Source of the DNA: an uncultured Bacteroidota bacterium
GTDB lineage: Bacteria > Bacteroidota > Bacteroidia > Bacteroidales > P3
Assembly: GCA_902776365.1 (NCBI GenBank)
Contig: CACYPU010000002.1
Coordinates: forward strand, 195,180-259,179
Direction: 5' to 3'
Length of the DNA: 64,000 bases
Below, in pieces: positions 40,930 to 47,934 of the stretch (the stretch's first letter is position 1; the number at the start of each line of letters is the position of its first letter). The translations under genes and the position numbers were made by a program. The notes beneath the pieces are model-generated. The model did not search any database, had not been told where the DNA came from, and saw only the letters and a program-made list of their open reading frames with translations.

Positions 40930-41685
40930 ATGAGGAATATCGCAGTGATACTGGCAGGAGGTACCGGCAGCCGCATGGGGTCGTCGGTGCCTAAACAGTT
41001 CCTAGAACTTGGCGGTCGCACGGTGATAGAGTATTCTATTGAGACTTTTTGCAGCCATCCGGCCATCGACGAGGTGGCGGTGGTGGTGCATCCCGACTGG
41101 CGGGGACGCATGGAGGAGATAGTGGCTAGTGCTCAGTGGTCAGTGGCTAGTGGGAAGTTGAAGAAGATTATTGACGGTGGCAGCGAACGATACATGTCGA
41201 GCCTCAACGCCATCATGGCTTATATCGACGAACCCGACGACACTAACTTGTTACTGCATGACGCGGCACGGCCTTTCGTTTCGGTCGAGATTATCGACCG
41301 AGTGGTTGCGGCTCTGCAATGCCATGAAGCTGTGGGAGTGGCGGTGCCGAGTACCGATACCGTGTGGGAGGTGCATCCGGATATGGGTGGAGAGTTGATG
41401 GTTAAAAGTGAAAAGTGTGAGATTCCGCGATTTGTGGCACGGATACCGGAGCGCAAGTTGATGTGGCGCGCCCAGACCCCCCAGGCTTTCCGCCTGCCGC
41501 TGATTCGCGACGCTTACCAGAGGGCTCTACAGGACCCGATGTTCCAGGCTACCGACGACTGCGGTGTGGTGCGCAAATACATGCCCGGCACGAAGATAGC
41601 TGTGGTGGAAGGAGTTGAACGCAACATGAAGGTGACGACCCCACAAGACATCGTCGCACTGGAACAAATTCTGATTAATAGATAG
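40930..41685 (+). CDS. IspD/TarI-family cytidylyltransferase
   Basis: A 251-residue nucleotidyltransferase: AVILAGGTGSRMGSSVPKQFLELGG, LLLHDAARPFVSVEIIDRVV, AVPSTDTVWE, APQTFR-equivalent RAQTPQAFRLPLIRDAY, DDCGVVRKY and GVERNMKVTTPQD. It may be the MEP-pathway IspD (makes CDP-methylerythritol) or a CDP-alditol-forming enzyme like TarI. Position as first gene of a sugar operon favours the latter; as the only such gene in view, the former cannot be excluded. Two heptad arrays are translated in frame (VASAQWSVASGK and VKSEKCEI). Confidence 0.85.
   Translation: MRNIAVILAGGTGSRMGSSVPKQFLELGGRTVIEYSIETFCSHPAIDEVAVVVHPDWRGRMEEIVASAQWSVASGKLKKIIDGGSERYMSSLNAIMAYIDEPDDTNLLLHDAARPFVSVEIIDRVVAALQCHEAVGVAVPSTDTVWEVHPDMGGELMVKSEKCEIPRFVARIPERKLMWRAQTPQAFRLPLIRDAYQRALQDPMFQATDDCGVVRKYMPGTKIAVVEGVERNMKVTTPQDIVALEQILINR
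41121..41155 (+). repeat. 7-bp tandem array inside the IspD-like gene
   Basis: Five units: AGTGGCT, AGTGCTC, AGTGGTC, AGTGGCT, AGTGGGA. In frame. Confidence 0.85.
41401..41421 (+). repeat. Short 7-bp array inside the IspD-like gene
   Basis: Units GTTAAAA, GTGAAAA, GTGTGAG; in frame. Confidence 0.55.
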
Positions 41686-41702
41686 TGAAAAAAAGAAATA
41701 AT

Positions 41703-42362
41703 ATGAAGACAGTAGCTATGGTGCCCATCAAGTTGAACAGCGAGAGGGTGAAAGAAAAAAATCTACGGCCTTTTTCGGACGGCAAACCACTGGTGCAGTT
41801 TATTCTGGAGTCTTTGGTGAAGAGTAGCCGTGTGGATGAGGTGTATGTTTATTGCAGTTCGGAGCGGATAAAGGATTATCTTATCGACGGGGTGAAGTTT
41901 CTGAAACGTCCCGAATATTTGGACGGTAATGGATGCAACTGCAATGATATCATTCGAGAGTTTATGAAGGAGGTGGATGCCGACTATTATGTGGTTTCGC
42001 ATGCAACGGCTCCTTTCACAAAGACAGAGAGCATCGACCGTTGCATTGCCAGTGTGGAGGACGGCGAGGAGTATGATTCGGCGTTCACGGTGGAGAAAAT
42101 CCAGACATTCCTCTGGCAGGACGGATCCCCTATTAACTTCGACCCCGACCATTTCCCCCGCACACAGGACTTGAAGCCGATTTACATGGAGACGTCGGGT
42201 GCTTTTGTGTTTCCGAGGTGGGTGTTTGAAAAGTACAACCGCAGGGTGGGGGTGAAGCCCTGTCTTGTGGAGGTGGAGCCGATAGAAAGTAGCGACATTG
42301 ACACAGAGTATGACATGATGGTGGCTCAGGCTTTGTATAAGTATATGCAGGAAAATCAATAA
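41703..42362 (+). CDS. CMP-sugar (acylneuraminate/ulosonate) synthetase, NeuA-like
   Basis: A 219-residue cytidylyltransferase: MVPIKLNSERVKEKNLRPF at the N-terminus (the NeuA signature is ARxxSKRxPxKN-like, here diverged), HATAPFTKTESIDRCIASV, YDSAFTVEKIQTFLW, FPRTQDLKPIYMETSGAF and ESSDIDTEYDMMVAQ. Enzymes of this family attach CMP to 2-keto sugar acids (sialic, legionaminic, Kdo-type). It lacks a C-terminal phosphatase or esterase domain. ATG at 41703 is preferred over the GTG at 41685. Confidence 0.9.
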   Translation: MKTVAMVPIKLNSERVKEKNLRPFSDGKPLVQFILESLVKSSRVDEVYVYCSSERIKDYLIDGVKFLKRPEYLDGNGCNCNDIIREFMKEVDADYYVVSHATAPFTKTESIDRCIASVEDGEEYDSAFTVEKIQTFLWQDGSPINFDPDHFPRTQDLKPIYMETSGAFVFPRWVFEKYNRRVGVKPCLVEVEPIESSDIDTEYDMMVAQALYKYMQENQ

Positions 42363-42380
42363 GTCAAAAGGTTCAAAAAT

Positions 42381-43421
42381 ATGGGAGCAAAAGTACATAT
42401 TGTAGACTGTACCATCCGTGATGGGGGCTATCTTTTCGACAAGAATTCCGACCCAGAGTTTGTGAGAGGTATTCTGCAGGGGTTGGTGAATGCGGGTATT
42501 GATTATACTGAGACAGGTTTCCTCCAAAGCAAGGTGAACGGTGAAACTATTGTATATCATGACTCAAAGGGTGTGATAAAGTATCTCCCAACCGATGCAG
42601 GACGGACAACCTATCTGGGTTTCTGTGACAATAGCCGATACACACCGGAGGAACTCGATGAGTGTGACGGCAAATCCTTCAAGTGGTTGCGTATCTCGTT
42701 TGCAAAACATGAGATAGAAGACTCGTTGAGGTTCTGTCAAGAGGCCATGAGAAAAGGATATCGTGTCCAGTTCAACCCGATGGATAGCATCAGCTACACA
42801 ATGCAAGAAAGGGCAGAGTTGATAGAGAAGGTGAATAAGGTTAAGCCGGCAGCGTTCTCTATAGTGGATACATTCGGGGCTATGTATATGTCAGACCTTG
42901 TGACTATCTTCAAACAGTTTGACACGATGCTCGACAAAGAGGTGATGATAGGACTTCATTCCCATGACAATCTTGGACTTTCCTGTGCGTTGGCTGAACG
43001 CATGGTTGAGCTTGCCGAAGAAACGGGACGCGAGATATGCATCGACGGTTCTTTGTTCGGGATGGGCCGTGGGGCGGGCAATGCAAAAACGGAATTGCTT
43101 GCCGACTATCTCAATAAGCATTGTGGCACGCAATACAATGTGCAGGTGCTGCTTGAAACAATAGACAAGTACATTGTTCCCATTCTTGACAGAATTCATT
43201 GGGGATACGACTTGCCGATGTTTGTCTGTGGAACAAAGCATTCCCATGTCGACAATGTGAATCATCTGGCTCAAACAACGGATAGTTCGATTACCGATAT
43301 TTTCAATGTGGTTGAGACCTTGACTCCCCAACAGAGAACAAGATATGGTGCAGGATATTCCAAAACGGACTTTTCACAATTGGACCAAAAATACTTGGAG
43401 TATAAAAATAAAAACAAATAG
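42381..43421 (+). CDS. DRE-TIM (HMG-CoA lyase-like) aldolase
   Basis: A 346-residue TIM-barrel enzyme. The DRE motif is VDCTIRDGGY (residues 9-18), and the metal-binding HxH is IGLHSHDNLGL near 195; GMGRGAGNAKTE follows, as in 4-hydroxy-2-oxovalerate aldolases. The C-terminal communication domain is short. It should form or cleave a C-C bond next to a 2-keto acid or acyl unit. It lies where a NeuB or KdsA synthase would be expected. Codon use and base composition are more AT-rich than in the genes before 41.7 kb and after 45.1 kb, suggesting separate origin of this segment. Confidence 0.85.
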   Translation: MGAKVHIVDCTIRDGGYLFDKNSDPEFVRGILQGLVNAGIDYTETGFLQSKVNGETIVYHDSKGVIKYLPTDAGRTTYLGFCDNSRYTPEELDECDGKSFKWLRISFAKHEIEDSLRFCQEAMRKGYRVQFNPMDSISYTMQERAELIEKVNKVKPAAFSIVDTFGAMYMSDLVTIFKQFDTMLDKEVMIGLHSHDNLGLSCALAERMVELAEETGREICIDGSLFGMGRGAGNAKTELLADYLNKHCGTQYNVQVLLETIDKYIVPILDRIHWGYDLPMFVCGTKHSHVDNVNHLAQTTDSSITDIFNVVETLTPQQRTRYGAGYSKTDFSQLDQKYLEYKNKNK

Positions 43422-43423
43422 AT

Positions 43424-43951
43424 ATGAATTGTGCTGATTATTTAGTTGATTATCTGATTAAACAAGGTGTAACGGATGTCTTTGGTTTTGCAGGTGGCTA
43501 TATTGTGCCTTTTCAAGACGCTCTATATAAGCGGCCTGAAATAAAGGTGCACGTGTGCTATAATGAACAAGGATGTTCTTTTGCTGCGAATGGTTATGCC
43601 CGCACAAGTGGAAAACTTGGGGTGTATTTCACAACCTCCGGCCCTGGCGCCGTCAATGCGTTTGGAGGGTTGGCAGATGCTTGGTTCGACGGAGTCCCCG
43701 TTATGGGAATTTGTGGCAATGTGCCTACCAATGAGAAGAAAGGTTTTTCTGGAATACGCCAGAACGGTTTTCAGGAAATGGATATTGTCTCAATGACAAG
43801 ACATATTACAAAACTTTCTGTCACGCCATTGAGCGCTATTGATTTCCCGGATATAGTATCACGCGCCTATAACATGGCCATGCTTGGCAGGAAAGGGGGT
43901 GTAGTTATTGATTTTCCGTATAACATTCAAAAGACGGAGGTGGAGTTATGA
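43424..43951 (+). CDS. TPP-dependent enzyme, N-terminal (pyrimidine-binding) subunit
   Basis: A 175-residue protein equal to the first domain of acetolactate-synthase-type enzymes: GVTDVFGFAGGYIVPFQDAL, then CYNEQGCSFAANGYARTSGK, whose Glu (NEQ) is the TPP-activating residue, and TTSGPGAVNAFGGLADAW. The middle and PP domains are on the next gene, which overlaps by ATGA. Normal single-chain relatives have ~550 residues. Most likely it is a heteromeric enzyme; a frameshift of one gene is the alternative. AT-rich codons as in the aldolase gene. Confidence 0.85.
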   Translation: MNCADYLVDYLIKQGVTDVFGFAGGYIVPFQDALYKRPEIKVHVCYNEQGCSFAANGYARTSGKLGVYFTTSGPGAVNAFGGLADAWFDGVPVMGICGNVPTNEKKGFSGIRQNGFQEMDIVSMTRHITKLSVTPLSAIDFPDIVSRAYNMAMLGRKGGVVIDFPYNIQKTEVEL

Positions 43952-45060
43952 ACTACAAGGATTTTAAGAAGCCCGTTCTTTTAGTGGGCAGTGGCGTTCG
44001 TGCAGCGGGAGCAGCAGGTTTGGTTGTCGAGTTTGCCCTGAAAACCAATATCCCGGTGTTGACAACGATGAATGCCGTGGATGTTGCACAAGGTGACCTC
44101 CGAGTCGGAATGATGGGAACATATGGCAACCGCTGGTCCAATATGATTCTGGAGAATTGTGACCTTGTTATTTCTGTGGGTGCTCGTTTGGGCCTTCGTC
44201 AGATTGGTCACAAAAAGGAATGGTTCGCTCCTAAAGCAAAGTTGGTGAGAGCCGATGTCGACCAGGCGGAATTAAGCCGTAACGTGAAGGATGACGAGGA
44301 AAAACATTTGATAGACGCAAGGGATTTCATAGTTTCCTTGCTTGCGACAGATTTCCCTGATTGCACCGAATGGAAGCGCCGCTGCCTTGCAGTAAAGGAC
44401 ATGCTCGCAAAGTATGACAATACTGAGGGTAATGATGCCGTGGAGGCTATCGCAGATTTACTGCCAGAGAATCCTGTCTGTGCCATTGATATTGGTCAAC
44501 ACCAGTGTTGGTGCGCCCAGTCCCTTGCTTTGAAAGGACATGATGGCCGTATCTTGATAGGAGGTGGCTATGGCTCCATGGGTTGCGGCTTGCCCTATTC
44601 CATCGGGGCGTCCATCTCAAGGAATAATGGTCTTGTCTATTGTATCACTGGCGATGGCGGTCTTCAAATGAACATCCAGGAACTGGAGACAGTTGTGCGA
44701 GAGAAGTTGCCCATCAAGATTATTGTAATAAACAACCATGTGTTGGGTAAAATCAGCGAAATTCAGCATGGTTCTTACGACGACCGTTATGCTCAGACGA
44801 CAGCTGAGAGCGGATATTCTGTCCCCGACTTCAAGAAAATCGCCGAGGCCTATGGAATAAAGGCTGCAACGATTCCTTCCTATCGGGAACTCAAGAACTA
44901 TAAGGAATGGTTTACTGACGGTGACCCCTGCCTTATCAACATGTTCTTGGACCCCGACACACTGCTAATCCCCAAAATTAAATGGGAAACGGGACTTATA
45001 ATGCCACTGCTTGAAGGGGGGTTGAACAAAAAGGTTCTTTCTTTACTCAATTTTGAATGA
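43948..45060 (+). CDS. TPP-dependent enzyme, central and C-terminal (PP-binding) subunit
   Basis: A 370-residue protein with the central Rossmann-like domain (PVLLVGSGVRAAGAAGLV, NRWSNMILENCDLVISVGARL) and the C-terminal TPP-binding domain (GGGYGSMGCGLPYSIGAS, then GDGG, about 26 residues, INNHVLGKI). The Mg-diphosphate motif is therefore intact. It completes the previous gene. A carboligase or decarboxylase acting on a 2-keto acid is predicted. Neither gene has an ilvN-type regulatory partner, so a branched-chain amino acid role is unlikely in this context. Confidence 0.87.
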   Translation: MNYKDFKKPVLLVGSGVRAAGAAGLVVEFALKTNIPVLTTMNAVDVAQGDLRVGMMGTYGNRWSNMILENCDLVISVGARLGLRQIGHKKEWFAPKAKLVRADVDQAELSRNVKDDEEKHLIDARDFIVSLLATDFPDCTEWKRRCLAVKDMLAKYDNTEGNDAVEAIADLLPENPVCAIDIGQHQCWCAQSLALKGHDGRILIGGGYGSMGCGLPYSIGASISRNNGLVYCITGDGGLQMNIQELETVVREKLPIKIIVINNHVLGKISEIQHGSYDDRYAQTTAESGYSVPDFKKIAEAYGIKAATIPSYRELKNYKEWFTDGDPCLINMFLDPDTLLIPKIKWETGLIMPLLEGGLNKKVLSLLNFE

Positions 45061-45976
45061 CATGATAAAGTTCCTCGTAATGGATGTCGACGGCACCTTG
45101 ACCGATGGCAAAATCTATATGGGTGCGCAGGGTGAGCTCCTCAAGGCTTTCGATATAAAGGATGGCTATGGTATCAAAGAGATTCTACCCCTGCATAATA
45201 TCACCCCTGTGATTATCACGGCCCGCAGTAGCGAGATTCTGCAAAACCGCTGCCGTGAACTGGGCATTACTGAACTCTACCAGAACACCAGAGACAAGTT
45301 CGCTTGTCTGACAGCTCTTCTTGAACGGCACCACTCTTCTCTCGCCGAGGTGGCTTATATCGGAGACGACTGCCTCGACCTTCAATGCATGGAGCCTGTC
45401 TTGCGAGCGGGCGGACAGACGGGCTGTCCTGCCAATGCCGTCCCCGCAGTCATAGCCGCTTGCAGTTACGTTGCTCCCCATAAAGCAGGAGAGGGAGCTG
45501 TGCGCGACTTTGTCGAGTACCTTGTCAATCACAACAGCGAAGATCATCATCCTTCCCTGAAGCAACGCCTCGACAAGGCGGTGGCTTATATCGACAGACT
45601 TGACTTCGATTCTCTCTCTATGGGTACTCACGAAGTGTCGCCCGACTTCTACTTTAACGTGATGGAGTATATTCCTTCTCTCGAACAGGAGGTGCTCTAT
45701 GAGTCCCATCGCAAGTATATAGACATACAGCGTTTGTTCGATGGAGAGGAACGAATGATGGTTGCCGAGACCTCGATGTTGACTCCCGCCACGCTTTATG
45801 ATGCCGATAAGGACTGTATACTCTACGAGAACTCCTCCAGTCTCTCTGGTCTCCTGTTCCGCCCTGGTTCCTCCCTGGTTCTTTTCCCCAATAATGCCCA
45901 TAAGGCAGTGCGTAATGGCGAGAAGGAGACGAAAGTGAAGAAAATTGTCGGAAAACTAATGATTAATCATGGCTAG
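45053..45976 (+). CDS. KdsC-type phosphatase fused to a YhcH/NanQ-type anomerase domain
   Basis: A 307-residue fusion. Residues 1-165 are a HAD phosphatase of the KdsC subclass (VMDVDGTLTDGKIYMGAQGE, FDIKDGYGIKE, ITARSS, YIGDDCLDLQCM), which removes phosphate from 8- or 9-carbon ulosonate phosphates. Residues ~180-305 are a YhcH/YjgK/YiaL cupin domain (YFNVMEYIPSLEQEVLYESHRKYIDIQ, LYDADKDCILY, LVLFPNNAHKAVRNG), known in E. coli NanQ as an N-acetylneuraminate anomerase. The two would act in succession just before CMP activation. It overlaps its neighbours by 8 nt on each side; Met4 is an alternative start. Confidence 0.9.
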   Translation: MNDMIKFLVMDVDGTLTDGKIYMGAQGELLKAFDIKDGYGIKEILPLHNITPVIITARSSEILQNRCRELGITELYQNTRDKFACLTALLERHHSSLAEVAYIGDDCLDLQCMEPVLRAGGQTGCPANAVPAVIAACSYVAPHKAGEGAVRDFVEYLVNHNSEDHHPSLKQRLDKAVAYIDRLDFDSLSMGTHEVSPDFYFNVMEYIPSLEQEVLYESHRKYIDIQRLFDGEERMMVAETSMLTPATLYDADKDCILYENSSSLSGLLFRPGSSLVLFPNNAHKAVRNGEKETKVKKIVGKLMINHG

Positions 45977-47054
45977 AAGGGCTTTTTCCCCCGAGGGATT
46001 GGACGCTGTTCCTTATGGCGACATCACCCATGTATGCATGACACCCTCCATTCATGCCCTCCTACAATACATGCTTCTTTTCGACTATGATACGGTGGCC
46101 CGGCATACTGCCTATTTTACTGGCTATGCTGTCTCACCCGATATTGCCTCGCGCCTTCCGGGAGTCTGGTTCTCCGTCAAACAGACAGGCACCCGCCAGT
46201 CTTTGTCGCGTATTTTTGGGAAAATCGCCATCCGTGCTACACGCCGTTTGCGTTATCCTTTCCTCCGCAACGCTCGCATCTACGCATTTGATGTGGGTTT
46301 TGTGCCCCCGTTGATAGGCCGCCGACCCTACGCCCTGCTCTCTGACGGCCCTTTGGGAATCTCGCAGAACATGCAGGAATCCAGTGCTGAATATATCCGT
46401 CAGCAACGCCGTAGCCAGTCTCTTCAAGGACATATAGAAGAACTTCTTTTCGGGCCCGTGGCGGTCAATGGATGGGGCAACAACCCCCAGTGCCGAGAGT
46501 TCTACATGACAGAAGATAACCAATGTGTCGTCTTCCGGGACAAGCCTGTCCATATCGATTCTCTCCGCAGCCTCTGGGAACAGGCCGAACCTGCCACGCA
46601 CGCTTTTGTCAAACATGTCTTCGATGTAGATGAAACCGACATTGCACTCCTCAACAGTCGCCCCTATATGTTCTGCACTCAGCCGATGGTAAAGGATGGC
46701 ATCCTTTCCGTACAGGAATACCTCGCCATTCTCAGACCTATATTCGAAAAATATGGTACCGACCAGCTGTTGCTCAAACTCCATCCTCGTGATGACTTCG
46801 ACTACCGTCGTTATTTCCCGGAGGTGGCTGTTTATGATAAAAAGGTGAACATGCAACTATTGGTTCTTCTGGGAGCCAATGTACAACGTGTAGGAACCAT
46901 CTGCTCCTCGTCGGTCAACTCCTTCCCGCAGGAGGTGCAGGTCGATTGGTATGGCACCGACTTTCACCCTAAGCTCAAAGCGTGGTTTGGTACTGCGGTG
47001 CCACCGGCACGCCCCTATAACCAATGTGCTATTTCCCCAGCAGTCCTTTTGTGA
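45969..47054 (+). CDS. Sialyltransferase-like glycosyltransferase (GT52/POST type)
   Basis: A 361-residue protein with no signal peptide. The last third carries the motifs of bacterial CMP-sugar-dependent transferases: LLLKLHPRDDFDYR (the HP motif), VGTICSSSVNSFPQ (the Ser motif) and DWYGTDFHP. The N-terminal half is Arg-rich and less typical. With the upstream CMP-sugar synthetase it should transfer the CMP-activated acid to a lipid or glycan acceptor at the inner face of the membrane. Its 3' end overlaps the convergent GT2 gene by 26 nt. Start overlaps the fusion gene by 8 nt. Confidence 0.75.
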   Translation: MARRAFSPEGLDAVPYGDITHVCMTPSIHALLQYMLLFDYDTVARHTAYFTGYAVSPDIASRLPGVWFSVKQTGTRQSLSRIFGKIAIRATRRLRYPFLRNARIYAFDVGFVPPLIGRRPYALLSDGPLGISQNMQESSAEYIRQQRRSQSLQGHIEELLFGPVAVNGWGNNPQCREFYMTEDNQCVVFRDKPVHIDSLRSLWEQAEPATHAFVKHVFDVDETDIALLNSRPYMFCTQPMVKDGILSVQEYLAILRPIFEKYGTDQLLLKLHPRDDFDYRRYFPEVAVYDKKVNMQLLVLLGANVQRVGTICSSSVNSFPQEVQVDWYGTDFHPKLKAWFGTAVPPARPYNQCAISPAVLL

Positions 47055-47934
47055 CGTTCTTCCTAAAGGTCACCAGTTTGTTGCCCTTGGCAAAATCGCC
47101 TTTCAGAGCAAAACCTGTCCAGAGTACCAGTGTGCCACCCCATTTAACACCCTCTTTTACAAGCCGTCTCAGGTACTTCCCTGTTCCTATTTGCCGTGTG
47201 CGGTAGCGTTCGCTTACCCCGATGCTGTAGGTGAGACGGTCGAAGTAGTCCTGCGTCAGTTTCTTGGGCGGGATGAGATGGTAGAGGATGGCGGTGGGCA
47301 GGTAGTAGAACTTCATGCCGCGCGAGGTCATCTTGTCAAAAAGGTCTTTCTCCTCGGCTCCGATAAGACTGTTGCCCTTGCGTCCCAGTTCGGGGTTGAA
47401 GAGTCCCACGGCATCGAAGACGCTCTTGCGGTAGGCGGCATTGCCTCCGCCAGGGAACGCGTCGCCGGGGAATTCCCGCTCTTTGTCTCCCAGATAGAGT
47501 TTTCCTGTGATTAATTGTCTGGTATAGTGACTCATCCAGCCTGGCTCCTCGCATCCGTCATATTGGGGAATGATGGGACCTCCGGCGGCTACAGCGTCGG
47601 GATGGCGTTGGAAAAAGTCGGCGTAAGTCTGTAGGTATTCTTTATTAACCAGTGCGTCGTCGTCGACATACACCAGGATGTCGCCTTCGCTGTTGCGGAT
47701 GCCACAGTTGCGGGCATGAGAAAGGCCCTGCTGTGGCTCCAGGCAGTAGCGCAGTTTCACGTCCGGATAGTCGGCTTCAAACCGGCGGTATTCCTCTTCG
47801 GTGTTGTCGGTGCTGTTGTTGTTCACCAGCACAATTTCATAGTCCGAGAGAGGTAAAGTACCTACTGCAATGCTCTGAAGTACATTGTAGATATACCTCC
47901 CTCGGTTGTATGTGCAAAGGATGACGCTAATCAT
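47029..47934 (-). CDS. Family 2 glycosyltransferase
   Basis: A 301-residue GT-A enzyme: SVILCTYNRGRYI, EIVLVNNNSTDNTEE, GLSHARNCGIRNSEGDILVYVDDDA (with the DxD), GGGNAAYRKSVFDAVGLFN and GAEEKDLFDKM. The C-terminal ~70 residues contain an amphipathic helix likely to contact the membrane. Donor and acceptor are unknown. It follows the YfhO gene with a 4-nt overlap, and both may act in glycosylation of an outer envelope polymer. Confidence 0.92.
   Translation of the reverse strand: MISVILCTYNRGRYIYNVLQSIAVGTLPLSDYEIVLVNNNSTDNTEEEYRRFEADYPDVKLRYCLEPQQGLSHARNCGIRNSEGDILVYVDDDALVNKEYLQTYADFFQRHPDAVAAGGPIIPQYDGCEEPGWMSHYTRQLITGKLYLGDKEREFPGDAFPGGGNAAYRKSVFDAVGLFNPELGRKGNSLIGAEEKDLFDKMTSRGMKFYYLPTAILYHLIPPKKLTQDYFDRLTYSIGVSERYRTRQIGTGKYLRRLVKEGVKWGGTLVLWTGFALKGDFAKGNKLVTFRKNVTKGLLGK

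Noticed and set aside
43945-43955. TPP genes read as one frameshifted pseudogene
   Set aside because: The split lies at a domain border with an ATGA overlap and both halves keep their key residues; a sequencing indel is still possible and is listed as a check.
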